From positions 1-64,000 of the forward strand of contig JARLHE010000026.1 in the NCBI GenBank assembly GCA_031292385.1: a stretch of 64,000 nt of DNA. The letters are read 5' to 3'. The stretch comes from Oligoflexia bacterium. GTDB lineage: Bacteria; Bdellovibrionota; UBA1018. The notes beneath the pieces were generated by a model. It saw only the letters and a program-made list of their open reading frames with translations, made no database searches and had not been told where the DNA came from. The position numbers and the translations under genes were made by a program. This document shows, piece by piece, positions 47,187 through 56,814 of this stretch; the stretch's first letter is position 1; each line of letters starts with the position of its first letter.

Positions 47187-48197
47187 TTAAGTGCTTCGAA
47201 GATGGGTTTCCGCGCTCACTTGGTTCGGCAAACCGCGTCCCTGCTCGAAGTCGAGAATGTTCCGGAACGTGATCTCGGCGATCTTTGCCAGCGCCTCGCG
47301 GGTCAGGAACGCCTGATGCGACGTGATCAAGACGTTCGGAAAAGTTAGCAGGCGCGCCAACAGGTCGTCCTGGAGAATCTGGTCCGAAAGGTCCTTGAAG
47401 AAGATCCCCTCCTCTTCCTCGTACACATCGAGCGCGGCTCCGGCCAACTGACCGCTTTTCAGCGCCTCGATCAGGTCGCTCGCGTTGATCAGCGCGCCTC
47501 GGCTCGTATTCACGAGCAGCGCCCCCCGCCTCATCTGGGCGACGGATGCTTTATTAATCATGTGGTTTGTTTGAGGAAGAAGCGGAACATGCAATGAAAT
47601 GATATCGGATTGGCCATAAAGCTCGGAAAGCCCCACGTACTTCGCCACGCTGTCGCGGATCAATCCTTCATCCTGGATCGGGTCGTATGCCAAGACCGCG
47701 CAGCCGTAACCTTTCATGATGCGCGCGAACACCGAACCGATCCGACCGGTGCCGATGACCCCGACCGTTTTCCCGTAAAGATCGAACCCCACGAGCCCCT
47801 CGAGCGAAAAATTCAAATCCCGAACGCGCATGAACGCACGGTGGATCTTCCGGTTCAACGACAGCAGCAGGGCGCTTGCGTGTTCCGCCACCGCGTGCGG
47901 GGAATACGCCGGAACGCGGACAACCGGGATCTTGAATCGATCCGCCGCCGCCAAATCGACGTTGTTGTAGCCCGCGGATCGAAGGGCGATCAAACGGATC
48001 TTGTTTCGATGCAGAATCTCGATCGTGGCGGAATCAAGCTGATCACTCACGAAGCAGCAAACGCAATCGAACCCTTGCGTGAGCGGCGCGGTTTGGCGGT
48101 TCAGAGCTGCGTCGAAAAACGAGATCGAAAGGCCCGGCGGATTCTCCGCGAAAAAACTTTTCTCGAAGCGATGAGTGCTGAAAAACGCGATTTTCAT
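47187..48197 (-). CDS. D-2-hydroxyacid dehydrogenase (D-lactate dehydrogenase-like)
   Basis: A 336-aa NAD-dependent enzyme: substrate Arg in [13 protein letters not shown], Rossmann loop [13 protein letters not shown], second Arg in [10 protein letters not shown], Glu in [13 protein letters not shown] and catalytic His in ITSHQAFLT. The [10 protein letters not shown] and SHQAFLT motifs favour the LdhA branch. Interconverts pyruvate and D-lactate. Divergent from the LOG gene across 62 bp. Confidence 0.9.
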   Translation of the reverse strand: MKIAFFSTHRFEKSFFAENPPGLSISFFDAALNRQTAPLTQGFDCVCCFVSDQLDSATIEILHRNKIRLIALRSAGYNNVDLAAADRFKIPVVRVPAYSPHAVAEHASALLLSLNRKIHRAFMRVRDLNFSLEGLVGFDLYGKTVGVIGTGRIGSVFARIMKGYGCAVLAYDPIQDEGLIRDSVAKYVGLSELYGQSDIISLHVPLLPQTNHMINKASVAQMRRGALLVNTSRGALINASDLIEALKSGQLAGAALDVYEEEEGIFFKDLSDQILQDDLLARLLTFPNVLITSHQAFLTREALAKIAEITFRNILDFEQGRGLPNQVSAETHLRST

Positions 48198-48259
48198 GAT
48201 CTTTTTATGTCCTTTATGGCAGAAAATCGTGAGAGACTGAGATATGCAGGGAGAGCCTT

Positions 48260-49027
48260 ATGACCAAATCGTTTCAATCCCCAGCCTACCATAACGATGC
48301 TTTTCTTGACAGCGATGACGGGAGACCCCTGCGAATCCTGGCCGAATATCTCGAGCCGCTTCACCGGCTGCGGCATGAACGGGTCCACGACACGATCGTA
48401 TTTTTCGGTTCGGCTCGCCTTCGGCCCGAGGACGAGCTGGGTCGCTACTACGACGACGCCCGCGAGCTAGCGCGCGAGCTCACGCTCTGGTCGCAAACGC
48501 TTCACGGCGATCGTCGCTTTGTCATCTGCTCCGGCGGCGGAGGCGGCATCATGGAGGCGGCGAACCGCGGCGCGGCCGACGCAGGCGGCCGCACGATCGG
48601 CTTCAACATCGGCCTTCCCCACGAGCAGCGCCCAAATCCGTACATCACGCCTTCTTTGCTCTTTGAGTTTCACTACTTTTTCATGCGAAAGCTCTGGTTC
48701 TCGCACCTCGCCCGCGCCTTGGTCGTCTTCCCGGGCGGTTTCGGCACCCTGGACGAGTTCACCGAGATCCTGACGCTCGCGCAAACCCGTAAAATCGACC
48801 GGGACATCACCATCCTTCTCTACGGCTCAAGCTACTGGAAAGAGATCATCAATCTTGAAGCCCTAGTCCGTCACGGCATGATCAACTCGAAGGATCTGAA
48901 CCTTTTTCAATATGTCGATGACGTGCAATCCGCTTTGGACGTTCTCAAATGCACGCTCCCGCTCGGAACCGCCGCGACCAGCCCCGCTTTCGCCAAATGC
49001 CGCGTTTCCAGCAAGGAGCCCGCATGA
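48260..49027 (+). CDS. LOG family (TIGR00730) nucleotide phosphoribohydrolase-like protein
   Basis: A 255-aa protein with the nucleotide-binding SGGGGGIMEAANRGA and the catalytic PGGFGTLDEFTE motif of the LOG family, which cleaves AMP-type cytokinin nucleotides or other nucleoside monophosphates. It overlaps the MgtC-like gene by 4 bases (ATGA), so the two are co-translated. Confidence 0.9.
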   Translation: MTKSFQSPAYHNDAFLDSDDGRPLRILAEYLEPLHRLRHERVHDTIVFFGSARLRPEDELGRYYDDARELARELTLWSQTLHGDRRFVICSGGGGGIMEAANRGAADAGGRTIGFNIGLPHEQRPNPYITPSLLFEFHYFFMRKLWFSHLARALVVFPGGFGTLDEFTEILTLAQTRKIDRDITILLYGSSYWKEIINLEALVRHGMINSKDLNLFQYVDDVQSALDVLKCTLPLGTAATSPAFAKCRVSSKEPA

Positions 49028-50283
49028 GAGATTTGATTCCGGCCGATGCCCAAAAAATCGTCCTGGTTCTGCTGCTTTCCTTCCTGATCGGGCTAGAGCA
49101 CGAAGAGCACCGGCCTGCCGTTCGAGCCCATTACTTATTCGGCGGAGTGCGCACTTTCCCGCTTTTAGGAATTCTCGGCTACACCGCCGCGTTGATTTCA
49201 CCGAGTTATCCGGCGATTTTGTCGGTCGGACTGGGTGCCGTCGGCGCCCTGATGTTCCTTTCGTTCCAGCACAAGCTGAAGGAGACGCCGACCGCCGGGA
49301 TCACCTCCGAGGCGTCCGGAATGCTGACGTTTCTGCTCGGCGCCGTGATCTATGAGGAGCACTTCTGGATCGCGACAACCCTGGTGGTCATCGGAGTGCT
49401 CCTGCTCGAGCTCAAAACTGGCCTCGAGGGACTAGCAAAAAGAATCGCCGCCGCGGAAATCCTCACCTTCACCAAGTTTCTTCTCCTGTCGGCGGTCATC
49501 CTTCCGATTCTTCCCGACTTGCCGCTCACCCGCTTTCAGTTCAACCCGCAAAAGGCCTGGCTGGTTGTCGTCGCGATCAGTGGCATTTCCTACGCCGGCT
49601 ATACCCTGGAAAGGCTTGTCGGCGATCGGGGAATCATTCTTTCGGCGGTGCTGGGGAGCGCCTACTCCTCGACCGCCACGACGATCGCGCTGTCCAAACG
49701 CTCCCGGGAGCAGCGGCTGCCTCGCCTCTATTCGGGCTCGATCCTTGTCGGCTCCGGCGTCATGTACATCCGACTTGCCATCCTGGTCAGCATCTTCAGC
49801 ACCACACTGAGAACGCAGCTCGCCTTGCTGCTTTGCCTGCTCGGGGGCGCGGCGATTCTGTTCGGATTTCTTTGGGCCAAGCCTTATGCGAAAGGGCCGC
49901 ATCACGCGCCGGCGGCGGTTGCCGAGAAAAATCCGCTCGAGGTGCATTCGGCGCTGCTCTTTGCCGCGCTCTTTCTCGGGCTTTTCATGCTCACACACCT
50001 GATCCTCGAGCGAATGGGATCCAGCGGTCTCTACGGACTTTCCTTTTTGACCGGCATTACCGATGTCGACCCGTTCATCTTGGGGCTCACTCAATCGGCC
50101 GGCCAATACACTCCCGTCAACACGGCCATCATCGGCATCCTGATCGCCGCGGCAAGCAATAACCTCGCAAAAGGAGCCTATGCGCTGGGCTTCTCGGATC
50201 GAGAGACCGGAAAACTCAGCTTCACGCTGCTTGCAATCCTCGCGGCGGTGGGCATCATTCCCATTTTCTATTTTGGAAGGTAA
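49024..50283 (+). CDS. MgtC/SapB - DUF4010 membrane protein
   Basis: A 419-aa protein: N-terminal MgtC/SapB-like region (KIVLVLLLSFLIGLEHEEHR, FGGVRTFPLLGILGY) and a C-terminal DUF4010 membrane half with ten or more hydrophobic segments. The frame runs upstream to 48949, but ATG 49024 has AAGGAG at five bases. Putative Mg2+-related or ion transport role; unproven. Confidence 0.85.
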   Translation: MRDLIPADAQKIVLVLLLSFLIGLEHEEHRPAVRAHYLFGGVRTFPLLGILGYTAALISPSYPAILSVGLGAVGALMFLSFQHKLKETPTAGITSEASGMLTFLLGAVIYEEHFWIATTLVVIGVLLLELKTGLEGLAKRIAAAEILTFTKFLLLSAVILPILPDLPLTRFQFNPQKAWLVVVAISGISYAGYTLERLVGDRGIILSAVLGSAYSSTATTIALSKRSREQRLPRLYSGSILVGSGVMYIRLAILVSIFSTTLRTQLALLLCLLGGAAILFGFLWAKPYAKGPHHAPAAVAEKNPLEVHSALLFAALFLGLFMLTHLILERMGSSGLYGLSFLTGITDVDPFILGLTQSAGQYTPVNTAIIGILIAAASNNLAKGAYALGFSDRETGKLSFTLLAILAAVGIIPIFYFGR

Positions 50284-50286
50284 ATT

Positions 50287-51144
50287 ATGAATCGATCCCG
50301 CATGATCTTATCCCTTGCCCTCCTTGCCGCCCCCTGTGTTGGGTGGATTCAAGGATGCAGCACTCCTCCCATCCAACTCACTCAACCCGGACTTAACGAA
50401 GGCCCGTGGACAGGAACGGCGGCGCTCCTCAACTATACGATCGTGACCGATTGCACGCTCTTTCTCAAAAATGCCGCTGCCACTGCCGGCGGCCGGCGAC
50501 TCTACGCGCTTGAACTGAACCCGAGAAGACATTTCGCGTTTTTTGAAGCCCCCGTCGCCCAATATCAAGCCGATTCCTTGAAATGCGCCGACGGCACGAA
50601 ATGGGAAGTGACTGATTTCCTGAAAGGCGGCTTTTCCCTGACCGCGGGCCAGATCAATTACCTGGGCCTGATCGAGTTCCGCACCGAGATCGGAGACCGG
50701 GGGCTTTCGGTCGTGCAAGCGGGCCAGAAAGAAACCACTCTGGCGCTGATGGAAGACTTGAAAACCCTTCCTGCGCGCTGGCACTCCAAGATCTTCAACC
50801 CGTTTACGAACAAGCCCATCACGGCAAAGATGCTCGAGGTTAAGAATTCGTATCAGCTGAGCGTTCAAACGAAGATCACCCGCAAAAAGGGCGAAAAGCC
50901 TTCGATCCAGACCGCATCGCTCGTCAGCGCGCTCCAAGCTTGCGATAATGACGAGCAGCGCCGGTTCCCTTATCGGATCGGAACGCTGCGAATGACCGCG
51001 ACTTATCAAGACGGAAAATACATGGGACTCCGCGACGAAAGCAGCAACTCGTTCTCCGACGAGTTCATCCAATGCCTCGAGAAAAGCCTGAAGGACTACA
51101 AAGCCGCCCCGAACTCGCGGATCGAAGTCACGCTCACTCTTTAA
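50287..51144 (+). CDS. Lipoprotein with AgmX-like C-terminal segment
   Basis: A 285-aa lipoprotein (lipobox IQGC, Cys 24). No family recognised overall. The last 65 residues (GTLRMTATYQDGKYMGL, FIQCLEKSLKDY, RIEVTLTL) follow the spacing and Cys of the AgmX/PglI C-terminal domain (GTIQMQWTIAVGG, LHSCLTREL, VVVKKPFTF) seen in the 20036 protein, so it could be an outer-membrane partner with a distant version of that domain. It follows the MgtC-like gene by 3 bp. Confidence 0.65.
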   Translation: MNRSRMILSLALLAAPCVGWIQGCSTPPIQLTQPGLNEGPWTGTAALLNYTIVTDCTLFLKNAAATAGGRRLYALELNPRRHFAFFEAPVAQYQADSLKCADGTKWEVTDFLKGGFSLTAGQINYLGLIEFRTEIGDRGLSVVQAGQKETTLALMEDLKTLPARWHSKIFNPFTNKPITAKMLEVKNSYQLSVQTKITRKKGEKPSIQTASLVSALQACDNDEQRRFPYRIGTLRMTATYQDGKYMGLRDESSNSFSDEFIQCLEKSLKDYKAAPNSRIEVTLTL

Positions 51145-51416
51145 CCGACTTTCTTAGACGGCTCCTGGGCCGGCTTCTCGCTTTCACCCAGGAGATCCGC
51201 CTTGATCTGATTGTAATCGTCGCGCGTCAACTCGCCCTTGGCGTATCTCTCGTTCAGGATATCCATCGCGTTTTTCGGAGCGGAGCTCAAATCTTCGTAT
51301 TTCTTGTGGGCGCGGTAGGTGTAATGCCAATTACCCGCGCTTACGATCAGAAGAAACAATACCAGATACCAAAGCACCCAGCCCAAGTGCCAATGATTTG
51401 AATAATAGACTCCCAT
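51141..51416 (-). CDS. Small membrane protein with SHOCT domain
   Basis: A 91-aa protein: one membrane helix (LGWVLWYLVLFLLIVSAGNW) and a C-terminal SHOCT motif (AMDILNERYAKGELTRDDYN). AAGGAGG seven bases before ATG 51416 fixes the start. SHOCT is a short oligomerisation module. The 3' end overlaps the convergent lipoprotein by 4 bases. Confidence 0.8.
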   Translation of the reverse strand: MGVYYSNHWHLGWVLWYLVLFLLIVSAGNWHYTYRAHKKYEDLSSAPKNAMDILNERYAKGELTRDDYNQIKADLLGESEKPAQEPSKKVG

Positions 51417-51497
51417 CGCATCCCTCCTTGTGGGCGGCCTCAGCTCTGATGAACCGCACTGCAAATCAGGCGCCGCGTGAGCGAGGGCCGGCCGCCA

Positions 51498-51968
51498 TTA
51501 GAAAAGATGACGGCGGGAGAATTCCGACATTCTGCGCATGATTTGGCGGATACGCTCGCGCCCATCCGGCCCCACGCGTTGCTCGCCGGCATGAGCCGGC
51601 CCGTAAAGGCCCAGCACCTTCTGCGCACAGCTCAGATCGCGGCAAACCTGCACGCCGACGCGCCGACGCGAGCTCGCCCAGGCGGTCAGCAAAGTAACCC
51701 CGTCACCGCCGCTCGTCGTATGGCACCATTCGCACATCTGCGCGACGGCCCCGCCGGAGGAGGCTTCGCGCTTGAAGACCACCCCGAGAGGCTTGCGCGG
51801 GTCCGCATCGGCGAAAAGCAGAAAAACGCGGCTACCGGACGTTTCCGTCCAGGCAAGATAGTCCCGAACCACCAAAGGAAAGCGGATATCCTCCGGTAGC
51901 TCCACCGCGGCGCGCTCTTCGGGACGAAACGACGAAAGCAATTCAGCGGGCGTGTTTATTTTAAACAT
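51498..51968 (-). CDS. FBP (EF-G-binding) zinc-finger domain protein
   Basis: A 156-aa protein with the treble-clef zinc-finger of the FBP_C family: MCEWCHTTSGGDG and VCRDLSCAQKV supply four Cys. In FusB-type proteins this domain binds elongation factor G. The N-terminal FusB helical domain is short or missing here, so a ribosome or EF-G related role is only suggested. Confidence 0.75.
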   Translation of the reverse strand: MFKINTPAELLSSFRPEERAAVELPEDIRFPLVVRDYLAWTETSGSRVFLLFADADPRKPLGVVFKREASSGGAVAQMCEWCHTTSGGDGVTLLTAWASSRRRVGVQVCRDLSCAQKVLGLYGPAHAGEQRVGPDGRERIRQIMRRMSEFSRRHLF

Positions 51969-52055
51969 AGATCGAAAATATCATGTTTTGTAAGGATGCG
52001 TCCATGCCGCAGCGCGAATTGCCAACGCGGTATTTTTCTTATAGCTGCTCCTTTT

Positions 52056-52754
52056 ATGAAAACTCTTTATCTGCCTCTATGGGTGGTTCTGTCGGCATCG
52101 TTAATCGCGGGTTGCGCTCAAGCGACCGTGAACGCGAAAGAGAACCCGACCTCCGCGATTTCGACATCCCCCCTACTTGAGCAGCTGAAGCAAGGCAATG
52201 AACGCTTCGTCCAGGGGGCGATGATTCATCCGAGACAAGACCCGCCCCGTCGCCAGGAGCTGGCGACCGCCCAATCCCCCCGCGCCATCGTTCTCTCGTG
52301 CAGCGATTCGCGCCTACCGCCCGAGATGATTTTCGACGCGGGCCTGGGCGATCTGTTCGTCGCGCGAGTCGCGGGCAACATCGCCGAACCCGCCACGCTG
52401 GCCAGCATAGAATACGCCGTCGCCCACTTTACGCCCGAGCTTCTCATCGTCCTCGGACATGACTCGTGCGGAGCCGTGGATGCCGCCTTGCACGCCAAAC
52501 CCGGGCAATCGTCGGGCTCCAGGGATCTCGACTTTCTTGTTTCCACCCTACAATCCAACCTCCAGCGCGAGCATGTATCGCTGAAGCCGGAAAACTCCCT
52601 TCTCCGAAAACAAGTCGCGGGAAACGTGGATGCCGTCGCCGAGGAGCTCATCGAGCGGTCTTCCATCGTGCGTGACCGCGTTCACCAGGGTAAATTGCGC
52701 ATTCTCCGCGCGATTTACGAATTAAAGAGCGGGCAGGTGGAATTTCTGGATTAA
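52056..52754 (+). CDS. Exported beta-carbonic anhydrase lipoprotein
   Basis: A 232-aa beta-class carbonic anhydrase with zinc ligands in LSCSDSRLPPE (Cys/Asp) and LGHDSCGAV (His/Cys). Unusually for this class it has a lipoprotein signal (MKTLYLPLWVVLSASLIAGC), placing it outside the cytoplasm. Start at 52056 is set by this signal; no good ribosome site is visible. Would hydrate CO2 in the periplasm. Confidence 0.85.
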   Translation: MKTLYLPLWVVLSASLIAGCAQATVNAKENPTSAISTSPLLEQLKQGNERFVQGAMIHPRQDPPRRQELATAQSPRAIVLSCSDSRLPPEMIFDAGLGDLFVARVAGNIAEPATLASIEYAVAHFTPELLIVLGHDSCGAVDAALHAKPGQSSGSRDLDFLVSTLQSNLQREHVSLKPENSLLRKQVAGNVDAVAEELIERSSIVRDRVHQGKLRILRAIYELKSGQVEFLD

Positions 52755-52762
52755 ATCCGGAT

Positions 52763-53224
52763 CTACCGGGGTCCTTTGAAGTCCATGGCTTCCCAGCAGT
52801 TCACGCTGCTATCGGGAATGACCGCGATCCCTTCGTCGGTGAAGATCGGCGCGTAGCCGACTTGAGTGTCGAATTCGAGATAAGGGAAAGGCACTTGATC
52901 GGTTTGACTCTCGTCTTGGGCGACTTGATTGAACCATCGCTTGCAGTTCTCGGCATGACCGGCCGCGCCCGCCTCGATGTAATTATAAACCCAGAGACCG
53001 ATCGGCTCGAACGCGCCCGGATTGTTCATGGGGTGAAACGAGTAAACGATTTCATAAACGGAGAGAGGGGTGCCCTTGATATGAAGCTCCAGCTCACGAA
53101 AATGAATCGTCGTACCGGCGGCAAGATGCCATCCTGATGGGACGCTGGTTGCTTCAGCCCGCAACGAAAAACTACCTAAGAGAGCCCCTAGAAGAGCAAC
53201 GACAAGCAAGACTCGCGTTCCCAT
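52763..53224 (-). CDS. Exported protein of unknown function
   Basis: A 153-aa protein with signal peptide MGTRVLLVVALLGALLGSFS ending near AEA. The mature part has beta-rich segments and two Cys (AENCKRWF, SVNCWEAM), possibly a disulfide. Family not recognised. Divergent from nothing; the gap upstream (to 53319) holds its promoter. Confidence 0.7.
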   Translation of the reverse strand: MGTRVLLVVALLGALLGSFSLRAEATSVPSGWHLAAGTTIHFRELELHIKGTPLSVYEIVYSFHPMNNPGAFEPIGLWVYNYIEAGAAGHAENCKRWFNQVAQDESQTDQVPFPYLEFDTQVGYAPIFTDEGIAVIPDSSVNCWEAMDFKGPR

Positions 53225-53273
53225 GTCTTAAGAATCGACAGGAATCCATCGGTACTTGACTATTTTTATCTAA

Positions 53274-53279
53274 ATTATA
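53274..53279 (-). promoter_or_regulatory. Consensus -10 box upstream of the 52763-53224 gene
   Basis: TATAAT on the reverse strand (plus-strand ATTATA), 50 bp before the ATG in an AT-rich stretch. The -35 at 17 bp spacing (TTTTTC) is poor. Confidence 0.35.
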
Positions 53280-53318
53280 GATCATAATACCCGGTCGAAA
53301 AAGACACAGCCCGCGGCT

Positions 53319-53900
53319 CTATTGGGCTTCGTCCGCCTTATCCCAGATTACGTTGAATCTTTGCTGATAACGCGCAACGATTTCGGGCGCGCCGAGATAA
53401 ATCTGATTCTCGTTATTCGAGCTCCGCGCATGATGAGTGTAGTTGAAAGAGCCGGTCTCGACTCTGTTTCCATCCACGATCGCGAACTTGTTATGCATGA
53501 TACCGCGCTGATGACCGTAGCGAATCTGCGCGCCGGCCTTAATCAAAAGCGGAACCAAGCTATGCTTTCCTTTCGCCTGCTTGCGATCCACGAGAATACG
53601 GACCCTGATCTTCTTCGACGCGACCAGAAGCTCATGAACCAGCTGCTCCAAATTCAAATCGTAAATCGCCACATCGATCGATTGCCGGGCGGATTGAATG
53701 AACTTCACGAGCTTCACGTCGCAAGGCTCGTCGGGCGAAAAACAGATTTCGTTATCCCGGGGCGGTTTCACCAGCGCATCGCTGATGCTTTGCGCGGCGG
53801 CGCTGACGATTGACTCCGACTTGGAGCGCGCCTCGGCCGAGGATGTGATTGCCGGGGGCGTGATCAGCAAGAACATGAAAACTGAAATCAAGACGCTCAT
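53319..53900 (-). CDS. Exported phospholipase D-type nuclease
   Basis: A 193-aa protein: signal peptide MSVLISVFMFLLITPPAITS, then one HKD motif MHNKFAIVDGNRVETGSFNY (about 134-153). A single HKD and this size match the bacterial Nuc-type endonuclease, which dimerises to complete the active site. Periplasmic or secreted nucleic-acid degradation is likely. Confidence 0.88.
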   Translation of the reverse strand: MSVLISVFMFLLITPPAITSSAEARSKSESIVSAAAQSISDALVKPPRDNEICFSPDEPCDVKLVKFIQSARQSIDVAIYDLNLEQLVHELLVASKKIRVRILVDRKQAKGKHSLVPLLIKAGAQIRYGHQRGIMHNKFAIVDGNRVETGSFNYTHHARSSNNENQIYLGAPEIVARYQQRFNVIWDKADEAQ

Positions 53901-53904
53901 GAGC

Positions 53905-54762
53905 TCATAATTGACGCGAATCCGCTAAAAAAGACAATTCTTTTCCAAGCCGGTTTCCGCACTTCAGCGCGCGCTTAAGAAACTCTTTCCGCACCTCCCG
54001 CAGCTGCCGTGAAAGGCGGTCACGTTCAGGCGGAATCAGGCGGGCATCCCCTTCAAGCAATTCGATCGCCGCATCCAAGTCGTGCAACCTTCCGAACTGG
54101 GTCTGATTCAAGACGGCCAGGCGCCTCAATTGCCGGATCTCGGTCGGCAAGACCGGCTTCATCAAATCCAGGACATAGCCCAAGCGCTTGGAACGCACCC
54201 GATACTTGTGCAAAAAACGCTCATCTCTCTTGTTTTTTTCGAGTTTCGAAGACATCGACTTCAAGCGCCTGCAATCCTTTCTGATCATCGCTTTCGCGCG
54301 CTTGGCGAGCGCCTTGCCCTTGATTCGCGAAAAGGGCGCCAGGATCGCTCGCTGGGAGGATAGAACGAAACCGCGGGGCAGGTATCGATCCAGCGTAGCG
54401 GAGAGGCGCGCCTCGCGCTCCAAAAGAACACGTCCCCTTCGATGCACCCAGTCCCGAAATTCGGGGCTGCTCAATTCCGGAGGCAAGACCTCGGGCAGAA
54501 CCTCTTCGTCGCGGATGCCGCCAGTCGAGCCCAATAACTTTTTGATCGTGACCAAGGTCGGCTCCACGCGAGCCTTTTTATCGACGGAGCGAAGAATGCG
54601 CGCCGAGGCCTCGATTCTTCGAAGGCCGATCCGAAAGACATGCAGGGCTTCCGCGTCCACAGGCCGGCTCTTCCGACCGCGACGAAGCGTTCTGACCGCC
54701 TTTTCCGCGTCATCGATTCTTTTCTCGATCCGTTTAAAAACTTTCTTCCTCATGAAAGCCAA
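53905..54762 (-). CDS. CHAD domain protein
   Basis: A 285-aa Lys/Arg-rich helical protein with HVFRIGLRRIEA, LLGSTGGIRDEEV and DERFLHKYRVRSKRLGYVLD, the conserved His/basic patches of CHAD, a polyphosphate-binding domain. No CYTH (triphosphate tunnel) partner is adjacent. Confidence 0.85.
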   Translation of the reverse strand: MAFMRKKVFKRIEKRIDDAEKAVRTLRRGRKSRPVDAEALHVFRIGLRRIEASARILRSVDKKARVEPTLVTIKKLLGSTGGIRDEEVLPEVLPPELSSPEFRDWVHRRGRVLLEREARLSATLDRYLPRGFVLSSQRAILAPFSRIKGKALAKRAKAMIRKDCRRLKSMSSKLEKNKRDERFLHKYRVRSKRLGYVLDLMKPVLPTEIRQLRRLAVLNQTQFGRLHDLDAAIELLEGDARLIPPERDRLSRQLREVRKEFLKRALKCGNRLGKELSFLADSRQL

Positions 54763-54879
54763 AACTCATCGCACAAAAAGTGCCACCGCTGAGCGCGCCC
54801 GATGCGCATCGTTATAACGCGAGGCGAAGACGAAACCCTCCCTACCTCGTCATCGGGAACTGTGATATTCATCGAAGTC

Positions 54880-55269
54880 ATGAAGCTCGCTCGAGTCCAA
54901 TTTGGCCCCGGAAAAGTCAGTCAAAAGATCCAGATCGGGTCATTTACGCTCGCCGCCGACGTCACCCAGGCGGAAGGCGGCGAGGATACCGCGCCGTCCC
55001 CTCATGATTATCTGGGCGCCGCCCTGGGCGCCTGCACCTCAATGACTCTCAGGATGTACGCCGCCCGCAAAGCATGGCCGGTCGAGGACGTCATCACGGA
55101 GATCACGCTCAATCAAGAAGACGGCGTCTCGAAATTCGAGCGTAAAATCCGGCTCATCGGTCCTTTAAACGAGGAGCAGAGAAAAAGGCTCCTCGAAATT
55201 GCTGAACATTGTCCGGTGCATAAGACGCTTAAAGGCAAAATCGAGATCCAGACCGCGCTCGAGCCCTAA
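54880..55269 (+). CDS. OsmC family peroxiredoxin-like protein
   Basis: A 129-aa protein with the two redox Cys of OsmC/Ohr (LGACTSMTLRMYA and AEHCPVHKTL). It would reduce organic hydroperoxides. ATG 54880 matches family N-termini; ATG 54802 would add 26 residues of no recognisable match. Confidence 0.85.
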   Translation: MKLARVQFGPGKVSQKIQIGSFTLAADVTQAEGGEDTAPSPHDYLGAALGACTSMTLRMYAARKAWPVEDVITEITLNQEDGVSKFERKIRLIGPLNEEQRKRLLEIAEHCPVHKTLKGKIEIQTALEP

Positions 55270-55330
55270 ATAATCACGATTTCTGAAGTTCTTGCTGGTA
55301 CTTATGCTGCGCTGCATATATAGTCCCGCT

Positions 55331-56611
55331 ATGACCGGATTTAGCAAACTGAACTTATTGCCGCCCATCTTAAAGGCGGTTCACGCCGAAGGTTACGAAA
55401 ACCCCACCCCGATCCAGCAGCAAGCGATCCCGAAGATCTTGGAGCGAAGGGATATTTTGGGTTGCGCGCAAACCGGCACCGGAAAAACGGCGGCCTTCGC
55501 GTTGCCGATTCTCCACATCCTGACCGAAAACGATGCCCGGGCGCTTTATAAGACGCAGGGCCCCTCGCCGCGAGATATTCGCGTGCTCGTACTCACCCCC
55601 ACGCGCGAGCTTGCTTCGCAAATCGGGGAAAGCTTCGACCGCTATGGCAATGGCTTGGGCCTTCGCAACACCGTTATCTTCGGAGGAGTAGGTCAAAACC
55701 CGCAAGTCGCGACCCTGCGTCGCGGCGTCGACATCGTGGTCGCCACGCCAGGACGCCTTCTGGATCTGATTCAGCAACGCCTGGTGCGCCTGAATGGCCT
55801 CGAGATTTTCGTTCTCGATGAAGCCGATCGCATGCTCGACATGGGGTTCATTCACGACGTCCGGAAAATCATCGGGCACCTCCCGAAGCGCCGTCAGACC
55901 CTCTTTTTCTCGGCCACGATGCCGCCCGAGATCAGCAAGCTCGCACATCAGATCCTGCACGAGCCCCATCGCATCGAAATCACTCCGGTCGCCACGACGG
56001 CCGAGCGGATCGAGCAATCCGTTTACCATGTGCCGAGCAACCAGAAGACTGCCCTGCTCATCCAGTTATTGAAAAGCCCCGCAATCGAGCGCGCGATCGT
56101 TTTCACGCGGACCAAACGTGATGCGAACCGCGTGGCGGAAAAACTCACCGCGGCCTCGATCGGCGCGGCCGCGATTCACGGAAACAAATCGCAAGGCGCG
56201 CGCGAGCGCGCGCTCGAGGACATCAAAACCGGGCGTCTTCGAGTCCTGGTCGCGACCGATATCGCCGCCCGCGGCATCGACATCGACCGGGTGACCCATG
56301 TTTTCAATTACGACGTGCACAACGTCCCGGAAAGCTACGTTCATCGGATCGGCCGAACGGCGCGCGCGGGCAATAAAGGCCTGGCCATTTCGTTTTGCGC
56401 CCCGGAAGAGCGCTCGTTTCTTTCGAGCATCGAGCGCCTGATCCGCAAACGCCCGGTGGTAATGCAAACTCCCGAGCAACTCCCGGTCGAAAAGCGCGGA
56501 GGTGGCGGAGGTGGCGGAGGAGGCGGAGGCAGAAGCCAGCAACCGAGACGCCAGGGCCGGTGGCAGACAGCCCCGCGCTCGGGAAGAGGTCCGGGAGAGA
56601 AGAGATTCTGA
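55331..56611 (+). CDS. DEAD-box RNA helicase, RhlE-like
   Basis: A 426-aa helicase: Q motif ([11 protein letters not shown]), motif I AQTGTGKT (46-53), PTRELA, DEAD in [12 protein letters not shown], and [10 protein letters not shown]. The C-terminal tail has an 11-Gly run, then an Arg/Gln-rich segment, a likely flexible RNA-binding tail. ATG 55331 is chosen over 55292 since MTGFSKL is the usual start. Its stop overlaps the next ATG by one base. Confidence 0.93.
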   Translation: MTGFSKLNLLPPILKAVHAEGYENPTPIQQQAIPKILERRDILGCAQTGTGKTAAFALPILHILTENDARALYKTQGPSPRDIRVLVLTPTRELASQIGESFDRYGNGLGLRNTVIFGGVGQNPQVATLRRGVDIVVATPGRLLDLIQQRLVRLNGLEIFVLDEADRMLDMGFIHDVRKIIGHLPKRRQTLFFSATMPPEISKLAHQILHEPHRIEITPVATTAERIEQSVYHVPSNQKTALLIQLLKSPAIERAIVFTRTKRDANRVAEKLTAASIGAAAIHGNKSQGARERALEDIKTGRLRVLVATDIAARGIDIDRVTHVFNYDVHNVPESYVHRIGRTARAGNKGLAISFCAPEERSFLSSIERLIRKRPVVMQTPEQLPVEKRGGGGGGGGGGGRSQQPRRQGRWQTAPRSGRGPGEKRF

Positions 56612-56814
56612 TGCACGCCTCGACTCCGACTAACAGCGCGATCATCAAAAAAATCGTCGAGGTCAACCCAGAGCTCAGCGTCTTCGAAGTGATGCAAATC
56701 GTGCGTCAGTCGGTGCAAGCGCTGGGGCCTTCGGCGGGCGAGGATTTCGCCCATATTGAAGTGATCGACGAACAAATGGCGCTCTCGCTCGCGCGACAGA
56801 CTTTGTACTCTTAA
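56611..56814 (+). CDS. Small protein coupled to the DEAD-box helicase
   Basis: A 67-aa protein ([20 protein letters not shown]...). ATG 56611 shares its A with the helicase stop (TGATG), so it is translationally coupled. Helical, with VNPELSVFEVMQIVRQSV and no membrane segment. Not recognised; its position suggests an RNA-helicase partner. It overlaps the convergent ATP-grasp gene by 4 bases. Confidence 0.65.
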   Translation: MHASTPTNSAIIKKIVEVNPELSVFEVMQIVRQSVQALGPSAGEDFAHIEVIDEQMALSLARQTLYS

